The notes under the pieces were generated by a model. The model was not told the DNA's origin. It was given only the letters and a program-made list of their open reading frames with translations, and searched no databases. This document shows positions 26,046 through 33,819 of a stretch of 64,000 nucleotides of DNA, one piece after another. The stretch lies in contig CAJTWH010000008.1 in the NCBI GenBank assembly GCA_910579995.1, forward strand, positions 1 to 64,000, given 5' to 3'. Position numbers and translations under genes: made by a program. The number at the start of each line of letters is the position of its first letter. Position 1 is the first letter of the stretch. This stretch comes from an uncultured Muribaculaceae bacterium (lineage in GTDB: Bacteria; Bacteroidota; Bacteroidia; Bacteroidales; Muribaculaceae).

Positions 26046-26327
26046 TTATTCAGCGTTTTTTACCTCATCCATGAACACGCGTGCGGGTTTGAACGCGGGG
26101 ATTTTGTGTTCGGGGATTATGATTGTGGTTTTCTTGCTGATGTTGCGTGCAGTCTTCTCGCTGCGGGTTTTGATAATAAAGCTTCCGAAGCCACGGAGGT
26201 ATACGTTCTCGCCGTTAGAAAGAGAATCCTTTACTACTTCCATGAAGCGTTCTACGGTGGTCAGCACGAGTGCTTTGTCGAGGCCGGTGCTCTTTGCAAT
26301 CTCGTTGACGATGTCGGCTTTAGTCAT
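26046..26327 (-). CDS. HU/IHF family DNA-binding protein
   Basis: A 93-residue nucleoid protein of the HU/IHF fold. MTKADIVNEIAKSTGLDK forms the N-terminal helices, VYLRGFGSFIIKTR the GFGSF turn, and ARNISKKTTIIIPEHKIPAFKPA the DNA-bending beta arm with its proline (IPEHKIPAFKP). It is probably a homodimer that bends DNA. A weak -7-like GATATTTG lies about 90 bases upstream on the minus strand (26423-26416). It precedes the mS38-like and rng genes. Confidence 0.94.
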   Translation of the reverse strand: MTKADIVNEIAKSTGLDKALVLTTVERFMEVVKDSLSNGENVYLRGFGSFIIKTRSEKTARNISKKTTIIIPEHKIPAFKPARVFMDEVKNAE

Positions 26328-26542
26328 TGTGAGGTTTATTTTTTTTACGATTGGTAATGTATGTTTTTTACGGACAGGAGAGGAGCCCTTTGGGGGCGTG
26401 TTCCGTTTTGCGGTGCAAATATCGTGATTTTTCTCGAAACTAACACAATAATCGGGCTCAAAAACGCAATTTTTTTGTCATATTCTTGTGAAAATGTGGC
26501 AATTTCGCGTTTTTGGGCCCGTTTTCCGGGGTCTGCGGCCGA

Positions 26543-27154
26543 TTATTTTTCGTTCTCGGTGCTGTCGGCAGCTATGGCCTCGGCCTGACGGCTCTTTTTC
26601 AGCAATGTGTGGTTTGCCTTGCCGATGAGCGACCCCTCGACGATGGTCATCACACCGAAGAAAGAGAAGGCTAGGCCGAGGAATGTCATGTCGGTGATTT
26701 CGCCGGTGGTGTCGGGTTTGCGCATGAAAATGTAGACTGCCGCCCCGACAAGCACCGTGGGCACGATAAAGAAGAGGTTAGACAATTTGTGCGGACGGGC
26801 TCCGAATATGAGCAGGAACATCTGGAACAATGCCGCGAAAAGAAGCAGTATGGCAAACATGAAGCCCGTGAGCGCCACGAAAGCTTTTGGAAAAATCAGC
26901 ATTGCCAAGCCCAATACCACTGCCGCAGCGCTTGCAATCCATCCGAAAGCCGTGCCTATCGCACCCATGCGCGCGCGTCCTTCTTTATCTCTTGACCCGA
27001 GGAAAACGGTCATATTCAGTAAGCCGGCTCCGACAAAGAGAGCCCCGGCGGCGAATACTATGCCTCCGTTGGCAAGCTGAACACGGAAGATCAGCATCAG
27101 CACGCCCACTATAAGGGCGATGACTCCGGCGAAAATCAGATTTTTACCTTTCAT
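26543..27154 (-). CDS. HdeD/DUF308-like integral membrane protein
   Basis: 203 residues with six predicted membrane helices arranged in pairs, for example NLIFAGVIALIVGVLMLIF, GIVFAAGALFVGAGLL, and IASAAAVVLGLAMLIF followed by VALTGFMFAILLLFAALFQMFLL. This is the pattern of HdeD/DUF308 proteins, some linked to acid stress; the function here is unknown. The cytoplasmic tail is short and charged. The ATG at 27154 is the first that begins with the membrane domain; the frame above it passes through repeat sequence and is not coding. Confidence 0.78.
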   Translation of the reverse strand: MKGKNLIFAGVIALIVGVLMLIFRVQLANGGIVFAAGALFVGAGLLNMTVFLGSRDKEGRARMGAIGTAFGWIASAAAVVLGLAMLIFPKAFVALTGFMFAILLLFAALFQMFLLIFGARPHKLSNLFFIVPTVLVGAAVYIFMRKPDTTGEITDMTFLGLAFSFFGVMTIVEGSLIGKANHTLLKKSRQAEAIAADSTENEK

Positions 27155-27212
27155 AATGTGTGTATTGTTTTTATAAGTTGACGATATGAAACTTAAATTA
27201 TAACTAATGATG

Positions 27213-27238
27213 GCTTGTGGTTGGTGGTGTGGGGTGGT
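27213..27238 (+). repeat. GT-rich repeat fragment, site 3
   Basis: GCTTGTGGTTGGTGGTGTGG-type sequence resembling one arm of the long palindromes. There is no matching AC-rich arm. Confidence 0.5.
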
Positions 27239-27310
27239 ATAATAGTTATGGTAACTTGCATACCGCTTGCCGCAAACCATCGGCTTTGACTTGGATAAAC
27301 TTGTCAATAT

Positions 27311-27333
27311 CAAGTTTCGCATGCGAAACTTAA
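27311..27333. repeat. Half copy of the GTTTCGC-palindrome element
   Basis: CAAGTTTCGC/GCGAAACTT terminal palindrome alone, without the GCGCTTTCAGCGC core. It lies in the divergent gap between the HdeD-like and DUF4199 genes. Confidence 0.7.
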
Positions 27334-27357
27334 AATATAACAATTAAAAAGTGTAAA

Positions 27358-27391
27358 TTGGCTCGGCATAGCGAAAAATTTTTTAATTTTG
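27358..27391 (+). promoter_or_regulatory. Probable promoter of DUF4199/GT2 genes
   Basis: TTG at 27358-27360 and TAATTTTG at 27384-27391 (spacer 23, slightly long). The ATG is at 27410. Confidence 0.55.
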
Positions 27392-27409
27392 CAAGATAAA
27401 ATACCAATC

Positions 27410-27988
27410 ATGCCCATGCCGACAACACATCCTACCCATCCGCCCCGGGCCATTACCGCCCGTGCGGCCGAGAACGGCCTGATACTCAGCGGCTGCATTT
27501 GCGCGCTGCTGCTGTTCTGTGGCTTGGCTTCGGTGTTTGCTCCTGCGAGCCTGCTGCTGTGGGCCGGCAGTCTGGCCATGCCGGTGGTGATATACAAGAT
27601 TCTGTCGCGCAGCTACCGCGAGGCTCAATGCTCGCTCAATTTCGCCGAGATATGGGCCGAGGGTATAGCCTCGTTTTTCTTGGGCAGCCTTGTGCCGGCT
27701 GTGATCGCATATCTTCTGCTGCGCTTTGCTTTTCCTGATTTCATAGCCCATCAGATCGACAGCACCATAGTGGCGTTCAAGCAACTCGGCACTCCCGAGG
27801 GTGACCAATGGGCGCAGACACTCACCGATATCCGGGCCAACACACCCATGCCAACGGCTGCCGACATAGCCGCCAATCTGATATCTTTCAATATCGTCGC
27901 CGGTACATTGCTCTCGCTCCTCGTCACCCCGCTTGTGAAGTTGCGCAACCGCGCCAAACAGCTTTCCGGCAATAACAACAATAACTGA
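27410..27988 (+). CDS. DUF4199 family membrane protein
   Basis: This 192-residue protein has four hydrophobic segments (near 25-45, 45-62, 82-105 and 160-178) and a loop rich in polar residues between the last two. It matches DUF4199, a Bacteroidota membrane family usually placed directly before a dolichyl-phosphate-type GT2, exactly as here (two-base gap). It ends in an Asn-rich tail (GNNNNN). A role as a helper of the glycosyltransferase is inferred from this recurrent pairing. An ATG two codons downstream (27416) is an alternative start. Confidence 0.83.
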   Translation: MPMPTTHPTHPPRAITARAAENGLILSGCICALLLFCGLASVFAPASLLLWAGSLAMPVVIYKILSRSYREAQCSLNFAEIWAEGIASFFLGSLVPAVIAYLLLRFAFPDFIAHQIDSTIVAFKQLGTPEGDQWAQTLTDIRANTPMPTAADIAANLISFNIVAGTLLSLLVTPLVKLRNRAKQLSGNNNNN

Positions 27989-27990
27989 TT

Positions 27991-28959
27991 ATGGACATCT
28001 CAGTAGTCATCCCTCTATATAATGAAGAAGAATCGCTCCCGGAGCTGTATGCGTGGATAGCACGTGTGATGAAGGAGCATGATTTCAGCTATGAGGTGAT
28101 TTTTGTCGACGACGGCTCTACAGACTCGTCTTGGAAAGTCGTGCAGCAGCTTTCGGCTTCTGACCCGGCTCATGTGCGCGGCGCTTCTTTCCGCCGCAAC
28201 TATGGCAAATCGCCGGCTCTCAACATCGGCTTCAATATGGCCCGGGGCGAGGTTGTGATCACAATGGACGCCGACCTGCAGGACAGCCCCGACGAGATCC
28301 CCGAGCTTTACCGCATGATAAGAGAGGATGGCTACGACCTTGTGTCGGGATATAAGAAAAAACGCTACGACCCTCTGTCGAAAACTTTGCCTACAAAGCT
28401 CTTCAACGCTACGGCTCGTAAAGTGAGCGGCATACATAATCTCCATGACTTCAACTGCGGCCTGAAGGCATACCGCAACAAGGTTGTCAAACATATAGAG
28501 GTCTACGGCGACATGCACCGCTACATACCTTATCTGGCCAAACAGGCCGGTTTTGACAAGATAGGCGAGAAAGTGGTGCACCATCAGGCCCGCAAATACG
28601 GTAAGACCAAGTTTGGTCTCGACCGCTTTGTCAACGGCTATCTTGACCTCGCCACGCTTTGGTTTACAGGCAAGTTCGGCAAGAAGCCCATGCATTTCTT
28701 CGGCCTGCTGGGAAGCCTGATGTTTTTCCTTGGCTTTGTCGCCGTGGTGATAGTTGGTGCTGTCAAGCTCTACAACCTCCACACCGGCGCGCACTATATT
28801 CTCGTCACCGACTCTCCGTATTTCTACATATCATTGGTGCTGATGATACTCGGCTGCCAGCTCTTCCTTGCCGGCTTTGTGGGCGAGCTTGTGGTGCGTA
28901 ATTCGCCGCAACGCAACGACTACGAGATAGAAGACGAAATAGACACGATAAACTCCTGA
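27991..28959 (+). CDS. Family 2 glycosyltransferase with C-terminal membrane helices (DPM1/GtrB-like)
   Basis: A 322-residue GT2 enzyme. SVVIPLYNEEESLPEL, FVDDGSTDSSW and MDADLQDSPDEIPEL are the nucleotide-sugar and metal motifs, and YGDMHRYIPYLAKQAGF the conserved acceptor-side block. Two membrane helices follow (about 233-255 and 270-300). Enzymes of this type load a sugar onto a polyprenyl phosphate at the inner membrane face. It is paired with DUF4199 and followed by a nitroreductase four bases downstream. Confidence 0.9.
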   Translation: MDISVVIPLYNEEESLPELYAWIARVMKEHDFSYEVIFVDDGSTDSSWKVVQQLSASDPAHVRGASFRRNYGKSPALNIGFNMARGEVVITMDADLQDSPDEIPELYRMIREDGYDLVSGYKKKRYDPLSKTLPTKLFNATARKVSGIHNLHDFNCGLKAYRNKVVKHIEVYGDMHRYIPYLAKQAGFDKIGEKVVHHQARKYGKTKFGLDRFVNGYLDLATLWFTGKFGKKPMHFFGLLGSLMFFLGFVAVVIVGAVKLYNLHTGAHYILVTDSPYFYISLVLMILGCQLFLAGFVGELVVRNSPQRNDYEIEDEIDTINS

Positions 28960-28963
28960 TACA

Positions 28964-29467
28964 ATGCAACTCCTTACCCATCAAAGATATTCATGCCGCA
29001 GCTACAGCGAGGCAATCCCCTCAGCCGATGAAATCCGTCAGGTGCTCGACGACGCACATCTGGCGCCCTCGGCATGCAACCGCCAGCCTTGGCGCATAAT
29101 GGTGATAAGCCCCGACGACGCAGAGGGCCGCAAGGCTGTCTGTGATTCGTATAACCGCCCTTGGATTGCCGAAGCTCCTTATTATATAATAGTATGTGGA
29201 GTGGAAGCGGAGGCTTGGGTGCGCCCCTGCGACAATAAATCTCACCTCGATGTGGATGTCGCTATCCTCACCGAGCATGTGTGCCTGTGCGCCACTGCCG
29301 CAGGGCTCGCCTCCTGCTGGGTGTGCAATTTTGACCCCGCTGTGCTATCTGCCGGAATCGAATTTCCTCAGGGTGTCACCCCTATGGTCATTCTTCCGAT
29401 GGGCTATGCCAAGACCGACAATGTGCCGGCCAAGGTGCGCAAGAATCTCGATGATATACTTATCTGA
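28964..29467 (+). CDS. Nitroreductase family flavoprotein
   Basis: A 167-residue FMN-binding oxidoreductase. RYSCRSYSEAIPSADEI is the N-terminal FMN phosphate site, DDAHLAPSACNRQPWRIMVI the conserved active-site region, and TAAGLASCWVCNF the C-terminal half. It is shorter than classical NfsB (about 217 aa) and matches compact Bacteroidota members. The physiological substrate is unknown. It lies in a plus-strand run with GT2 upstream and DUF6452 downstream. Confidence 0.88.
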   Translation: MQLLTHQRYSCRSYSEAIPSADEIRQVLDDAHLAPSACNRQPWRIMVISPDDAEGRKAVCDSYNRPWIAEAPYYIIVCGVEAEAWVRPCDNKSHLDVDVAILTEHVCLCATAAGLASCWVCNFDPAVLSAGIEFPQGVTPMVILPMGYAKTDNVPAKVRKNLDDILI

Positions 29468-29473
29468 CAAGCG

Positions 29474-29995
29474 GTGGATTGCAGCGCGTTGAAATATCTC
29501 GTGCCGTTGATGGCGGTGGCTGTCGCAATGGCCGGCTGTAATACAAGCGGATGTCTCGACAACCAGAGTGCACTGCCCAAGGCTGCCCTGTATTCGTCGG
29601 CGACAGGCTCGGCCATATCGCTCAATAATCTCGAAATCAGCGGTGTCGACGCACCCGGCGACTCTGTGCTTGTAGAAGCAGGCACAGCTGTCAGCGAGGT
29701 ATATCTGCCCATGCGCGCCACCAAGCAGTCTACATCTTGGCGCTTCAGCTATGCGCAGGAAGGCCTCGAGGGCATGGACGATATAGTGACTTTCGACTAT
29801 GATTCCGAGCCTTATTTTGCCTCAGCTGAGTGTGGAGCGATGTACTACTACCGTATCAACCGTTGCACTACGACCTATAATCTCATTGACTCGGTGGTGG
29901 TGGCGGATTCGCTCATCACCAACGTTGATATGGTGAGAATTAAAATCTATTTCCGCACAGCCGAAACACCCGATACTCCCGATGAAGAAGGCTAA
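29474..29995 (+). CDS. DUF6452-like lipoprotein
   Basis: A 173-residue protein starting with GTG (29474), with a hydrophobic signal and a lipobox MAGC. Early Cys residues (CNTSGC) are followed by a beta-rich domain (YLPMRATKQSTSWRFSY, DIVTFDYDSEPYF, and CGAMYYYRI). It resembles DUF6452, which pairs with DUF6048 in Bacteroidota, and indeed its 3' end overlaps the DUF6048 gene by 14 bases. Function unknown; the context suggests an outer-membrane-associated pair. Confidence 0.75.
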   Translation: MDCSALKYLVPLMAVAVAMAGCNTSGCLDNQSALPKAALYSSATGSAISLNNLEISGVDAPGDSVLVEAGTAVSEVYLPMRATKQSTSWRFSYAQEGLEGMDDIVTFDYDSEPYFASAECGAMYYYRINRCTTTYNLIDSVVVADSLITNVDMVRIKIYFRTAETPDTPDEEG

Positions 29996-30935
29996 GCTGG
30001 TGATATTATCTGTGGTGGCTCTGCTTGTCATGGCCACGGCCTCGGGGCGCAATCCGCGCCGCGTCAGCCCGGTGACCACGCAGGCTGCCCAGACTCAGGC
30101 TATCAACGAGACCGCCAACGATACATCGCGAATCAATGCCAAGCGTCGTGCGGCTGCCGGCATGAGCTATGTCAACGACAATGGCTTCACGGTCTATGTC
30201 GACACTATCACGGGCGATGAATGGATAGATTCAACCGTGATGTCGCGGGTACCGAAGATGGAGTTTCCGCTCTACGACGCTCTGAGCGTGGGTGTGAATG
30301 TGTGGGATCCGCTTATGCGGGCTTTCGGTCAGCGCTACGGTATTGCCGACGCATGGGTCGAATTGTCGCTGCATAACCGCTACAAACCGATTGTCGAGGT
30401 CGGACTCGGCACCGCCAACAGCACCCCTTCGGGCATGAACTTCACATACCGCTCGCCAATGAGCGTATATTTCCGGCTCGGTGCCAACTATAATTTCTTT
30501 TTCAATTCCGATCCCTCTTATTCCCTTTTCGCCGGCTTGCGCTACGGCTTCTCCCCGTTCAGCTACAGTGTGGATAATGTGACGGTAAATTCGCCGTATT
30601 GGGATGAGACTGCCACTTTCAATATCCCCTCTCAGCGGGCGACGGCAGGATGGTTTGAGGTGGTGCTCGGACTGAGGGTGAAGATCTGGGGCCCGATATC
30701 TGCCGGATGGACTGTGCGCTATAAGCAGATCTTGCATGAGAGCAAGGCTCAATATGGTTCGCCGTGGTATATTCCCGGCTATGGCACACGCTCGCCGATA
30801 AGCGGCTCATTCTCGGTGTCGTATACTTTGTCGCTGTCTCATCTGAACAAGAAAAAGGACGATGTTGTTGTAGATATGGACGCCGACCTGTTGCCGGCGC
30901 CGGAAGTATCACAAACATCAGTCATCGACCAATGA
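29982..30935 (+). CDS. DUF6048-like outer membrane beta-barrel protein
   Basis: 317 residues with signal peptide MKKAKLVILSVVALLVMATAS, a polar N-terminal region, then strands typical of an outer-membrane barrel (PIVEVGLGTANSTP, SVYFRLGANYNFFF, SLFAGLRYGFSPFSY, GWFEVVLGLRVKIWGPISAGWTVRYK). It ends FSVSYTLSLSH plus a polar tail. It matches the DUF6048 pattern and its partner DUF6452 is directly upstream. The stop overlaps the SDR start by four bases. Confidence 0.78.
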   Translation: MKKAKLVILSVVALLVMATASGRNPRRVSPVTTQAAQTQAINETANDTSRINAKRRAAAGMSYVNDNGFTVYVDTITGDEWIDSTVMSRVPKMEFPLYDALSVGVNVWDPLMRAFGQRYGIADAWVELSLHNRYKPIVEVGLGTANSTPSGMNFTYRSPMSVYFRLGANYNFFFNSDPSYSLFAGLRYGFSPFSYSVDNVTVNSPYWDETATFNIPSQRATAGWFEVVLGLRVKIWGPISAGWTVRYKQILHESKAQYGSPWYIPGYGTRSPISGSFSVSYTLSLSHLNKKKDDVVVDMDADLLPAPEVSQTSVIDQ

Positions 30936-31669
30936 AAAAGATTATCATCATAGGCGCCTCGTCGGGCATGGGTATGCGTATCGCTACCGATTTTGCCCGG
31001 CTGGGATGGCGTGTGGGTATTGCAGCCCGCCGAGAAGACCGCCTCAAAGAAGTAAAAGACCTTTATCCTGACCGCGTGGAGTATATGACTATCGACGTCA
31101 CAGCTCCCGACGCGGTTGACCGCTTCTATAAACTCATCGAACTTATCGACGGCATGGACTATCTGCTCTTCGCCGCAGGCTGCGGATGGCAGAATCCGGG
31201 GCTTGACGACGCACGCGACCGCCGCACGCTCGATGTCAACGTAGTTGGTTTCACGCGCATAATCAATGCAGCCTATAAATATTATAAAGACACTGCCAAT
31301 CTCCACCGTGGGCACATCGCCGCAATCACATCAGTCGCGGGCACTAAAGGTATTGGCATTTCGGCCACATACAGCGCCTCGAAACGCTATCAATGGACCT
31401 ATCTGCAGGCTCTCGACCAACTTGCCCATCAGCAGCATGTAAATGTGGCTATCACCGACATCCGCCCCGGCTTTGTAGATACGCCGCTCCTCAATGGCGA
31501 CACTGACTATCCAATGCTCATGAGTATCGACTATGTCGCTCCGCGCATAGAGCGCGCCATGCTGCGCGGTAAGCGTATTGCTGTGATCGACAGCCGCTGG
31601 GCCGTTGTGACAGCTCTATGGCGTATGATTCCCGACCCGCTCTGGCGCCGTATCAGTCTGGAGCTTTAG
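30932..31669 (+). CDS. Short-chain dehydrogenase/reductase
   Basis: This 245-residue NAD(P)-dependent oxidoreductase has IIGASSGMGMRIA, the glycine-rich cofactor loop, at 5-17, DVTAPDAV in the adenine region, and the catalytic Tyr/Lys in YSASK with a Ser in ITSVAG. The catalytic triad is therefore complete. RREDRL after the second strand hints at NADPH preference. The C-terminus (AVVTALWRMIPDPLW) is hydrophobic and may touch the membrane. Substrate unknown. The ATG at 30932 overlaps the DUF6048 stop (ATGA). Confidence 0.9.
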   Translation: MKKIIIIGASSGMGMRIATDFARLGWRVGIAARREDRLKEVKDLYPDRVEYMTIDVTAPDAVDRFYKLIELIDGMDYLLFAAGCGWQNPGLDDARDRRTLDVNVVGFTRIINAAYKYYKDTANLHRGHIAAITSVAGTKGIGISATYSASKRYQWTYLQALDQLAHQQHVNVAITDIRPGFVDTPLLNGDTDYPMLMSIDYVAPRIERAMLRGKRIAVIDSRWAVVTALWRMIPDPLWRRISLEL

Positions 31670-31848
31670 GGTTTGTGGGGTTAGGGTTGGTGGTTGGTGG
31701 GTTGTGGGGTTAGGGTTGGTGGTTGGTGGGTTGTGGGGTTAGGGTTGGTGGTTGGTGGGCTGTGGGCAGCAAATTACTTAGTGCTACCCTTAAAAGCTAA
31801 CTTGCTGCCCACAACCCACCAACCACAAACCTTAATCCCACCAACCCC
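31670..31848 (+). repeat. GGTTGGTGG/CCACCAACC long palindrome, site 4, with tandem repeats
   Basis: Three tandem units of 29 bases, starting TTAGGGTTGGTGG, occupy 31681-31767. Then GTGGGCAGC, a loop TTACTTAGTGCTACCCTTAA, and CTTGCTGCCCACAACCC with CCACCAACC. The loop is the reverse complement of that in site 1. Confidence 0.88.
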
Positions 31849-31971
31849 CCCTCGCCAATTATGATTTTTTAGTAAAACTTTTCTGCTGTTGCAAATATGC
31901 TTGTTTACAGCCTGTTAGCGCTGTGATTTTATTCTGTTGAGGATTTGTTTACAATTTTTAGTGCGCTGTTG

Positions 31972-32003
31972 TTTGCTAAAGTTGTTAAAAATCAGTAACT
32001 TTG
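31972..32003 (+). promoter_or_regulatory. Promoter of ndk
   Basis: TTTG at 31972-31975, 20-base spacer, TAACTTTG at 31996-32003; the ATG of ndk is at 32042. Full consensus match. Confidence 0.75.
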
Positions 32004-32041
32004 GACATCACAAATAAAAACCCCGCCTTAACGCGCTCACC

Positions 32042-32503
32042 ATGGAGCAAACATTTATAATCCTCAAACCGTCGACCATCACCCGCGGCCTTGTTGGCGA
32101 CGTACTCATGCGCTTTCAGCGCAAAGGCCTGCGTATCGCCGGCATGAAGATGATGCAGCTCGACGAAGCCATCCTCCGCGAGCACTATGCCCATCTTGCC
32201 GACCGAGACTTTTTCCCCGATCTGCTTCGCTCGATGATGGCTACGCCCGTTATCGTTGCCGTGCTTTGGGGCAAGGATGCCGTTGAGGTGGTGCGCGCGA
32301 TGACCGGATCCACCAACTGCCGCAAGGCAGCTCCCGGCACTATCCGCGGTGACTTCGGCATGAGCGGTCAGGAGAATATCATCCACACCTCCGACTCTCG
32401 CGAAAACGCTGAAATAGAAATCAAACGTTTCTTCAAACCCGAAGAAATTTTCGACTACACTTTGCTCACTCTGCCGGCGACCTACGCCCCGGATGAGCTA
32501 TAA
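32042..32503 (+). CDS. ndk: Nucleoside diphosphate kinase
   Basis: Ndk (153 aa) balances nucleoside triphosphates by passing a phosphate through a histidine. TFIILKPSTITRGLVGDV is the N-terminal nucleotide site with its Lys, GSTNCRKAAPGTIRGDFG the phosphate loop, and NIIHTSDSRENAEIEI contains the phosphohistidine. It is slightly longer than E. coli Ndk, with the insertion between the first strand and GSTN. Monocistronic by spacing, with its own promoter. Confidence 0.96.
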   Translation: MEQTFIILKPSTITRGLVGDVLMRFQRKGLRIAGMKMMQLDEAILREHYAHLADRDFFPDLLRSMMATPVIVAVLWGKDAVEVVRAMTGSTNCRKAAPGTIRGDFGMSGQENIIHTSDSRENAEIEIKRFFKPEEIFDYTLLTLPATYAPDEL

Positions 32504-32575
32504 TTAATTTAATCGGACCAACCCTTTTTAAGCTTACACTATAAAGCGCAATCTTAATCACAGAAATTCTCTCCG

Positions 32576-33547
32576 ATGAAAGGAATTTTAGCTACTATAT
32601 TCGCCGCAATGCTTGCAACAGCAGGCCTGTCGGCTCAAAATTATCAACTCCCCGACCGCCACTCGGCGCGTCACGACAATCTTCTTGCAAACCAAGGCAA
32701 CGCCGGTATCTCGGTAGAGAATACTACCCGCTACCTGCAGGAGATTTTTGAAGAAGAGGAAGAACCCGAATTTGACATCTATACCGAAGGATGGGACAGC
32801 AAACGCGTCAATTGCTATACCGGTGTGTCTGTTCCCCAAAAAGTAGATATCGATGTATCGAAGTTCTCAATGCCTCACCCCGGATACATCACCTCGCCCT
32901 ACGGCTACCGCAAGCGTTTCCGCCGCATGCACAAGGGTGTTGACCTCAAGATCAACATGGGCGATACCATCCGTGCCGCTTTCGACGGACGTGTGAGAAT
33001 CACAAACTATGAGCGTGCCGGCTACGGTTATTATGTGGTGGTACGTCATACCAACGATCTCGAGACCGTATATGGTCACTTGTCTGGTTTCATTGTTGAG
33101 GAAGGCCAGTATGTCAAGGCCGGCGACCCTATCGCCCTCGGCGGCAACACCGGACGCTCTACCGGTCCGCACCTTCACTTCGAAACCCGCTATATGGGCT
33201 ATGCAATCAATCCCTGCGCGATTTTCGACTTCGCCAACCAGACGACACATACCGATACATATACTTTCGACAAAAATACATATCAGAATGCCCGCAACTA
33301 CTCACCCGCAGCTAACAGCGAGTATGCAAAGCAATATCTGAAAGACAACCCCGTGAAGCCCTACGTGCGCTCGTCGTCGAACAGCAGCACCGCCCACGCC
33401 TCTTCTTCAACCTACCGCGTACGCAAGGGTGATACTCTGAGCAAGATTGCCTCGCGCAACGGCACAACGGTAGCGCGTCTCTGCCGTCTCAACGGCCTAA
33501 CCACCACATCGAAACTCTCGATCGGACAGCGTATCAAGCTCAAGTAG
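32576..33547 (+). CDS. Exported M23 endopeptidase with C-terminal LysM
   Basis: This 323-residue periplasmic peptidoglycan hydrolase has a signal peptide (1-20), an acidic stretch (EIFEEEEEPEFD), and an M23 domain at about 95-215 with zinc ligands in MHKGVDL and the GPHLHFE motif. A Ser-rich linker is followed by a LysM domain (YRVRKGDTLSKIASRNGTT) at the C-terminus. All zinc-binding positions are intact, so it should cleave stem-peptide bridges. The downstream gap holds a dispersed element. Confidence 0.93.
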   Translation: MKGILATIFAAMLATAGLSAQNYQLPDRHSARHDNLLANQGNAGISVENTTRYLQEIFEEEEEPEFDIYTEGWDSKRVNCYTGVSVPQKVDIDVSKFSMPHPGYITSPYGYRKRFRRMHKGVDLKINMGDTIRAAFDGRVRITNYERAGYGYYVVVRHTNDLETVYGHLSGFIVEEGQYVKAGDPIALGGNTGRSTGPHLHFETRYMGYAINPCAIFDFANQTTHTDTYTFDKNTYQNARNYSPAANSEYAKQYLKDNPVKPYVRSSSNSSTAHASSSTYRVRKGDTLSKIASRNGTTVARLCRLNGLTTTSKLSIGQRIKLK

Positions 33548-33550
33548 TTT

Positions 33551-33712
33551 CAGTTTCGCAAGCGAAAACTTGTTTGTTTTGGGTTTAAGAGGTTTAAGGA
33601 GTTTAAGCGTACCTCGGTAAAATTAAACTTTTTAAACTTTATAAACTGCGCAAAATGCGCACTTAAACCTCAAGTTTCCATGTTGCAGGACAACTTGTGA
33701 AACTTGAATTAA
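33551..33712 (-). repeat. GTTTCGC-palindrome intergenic element, copy 4 (full length)
   Basis: CAGTTTCGCAAGCGAAAACT, a GTTTAAG-rich spacer with TACCTCGGTAAAATTAAAC as in copy 1, then CTGCGCAAAATGCGC and a final AAGTTTCCATGTTGC..CAACTTGTG arm. It starts three bases after the M23 peptidase stop. Confidence 0.83.
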
Positions 33713-33741
33713 GTAAATTTTCAGATTAGAAAAATTATAGC

Positions 33742-33749
33742 TAATTTTG
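33742..33749 (+). promoter_or_regulatory. Probable -7 element for ychF
   Basis: TAATTTTG at 33742-33749, directly in front of a perfect hairpin. No strong -33 TTTG at 19-20 bases. Confidence 0.55.
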
Positions 33750-33785
33750 CACAATAAAATGCCGCTCTGATGGCATTTTATTGTG
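33750..33785 (+). promoter_or_regulatory. Perfect 14-bp hairpin at the predicted 5' end of the ychF mRNA
   Basis: CACAATAAAATGCC pairs perfectly with GGCATTTTATTGTG around an eight-base loop. It starts right after the -7 motif, 35 bases before the ychF ATG. It could stabilise the mRNA end, act as an operator palindrome, or be a terminator of upstream transcription. Confidence 0.65.
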
Positions 33786-33819
33786 TAAAATCGTTTAATA
33801 AGCTGAAATATAAGAATAT

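Larger units (their letters stand above)
31670..32041. other. Intergenic stretch, 372 bases
   Basis: This gap holds the fourth long GT/AC palindrome with its 29-base tandem repeats (31681-31767) and the ndk promoter. Nothing else is supported. Confidence 0.7.

Noticed and set aside
31670..31848. CRISPR array
   Set aside because: Units are contiguous without spacers and form a hairpin; no cas genes.
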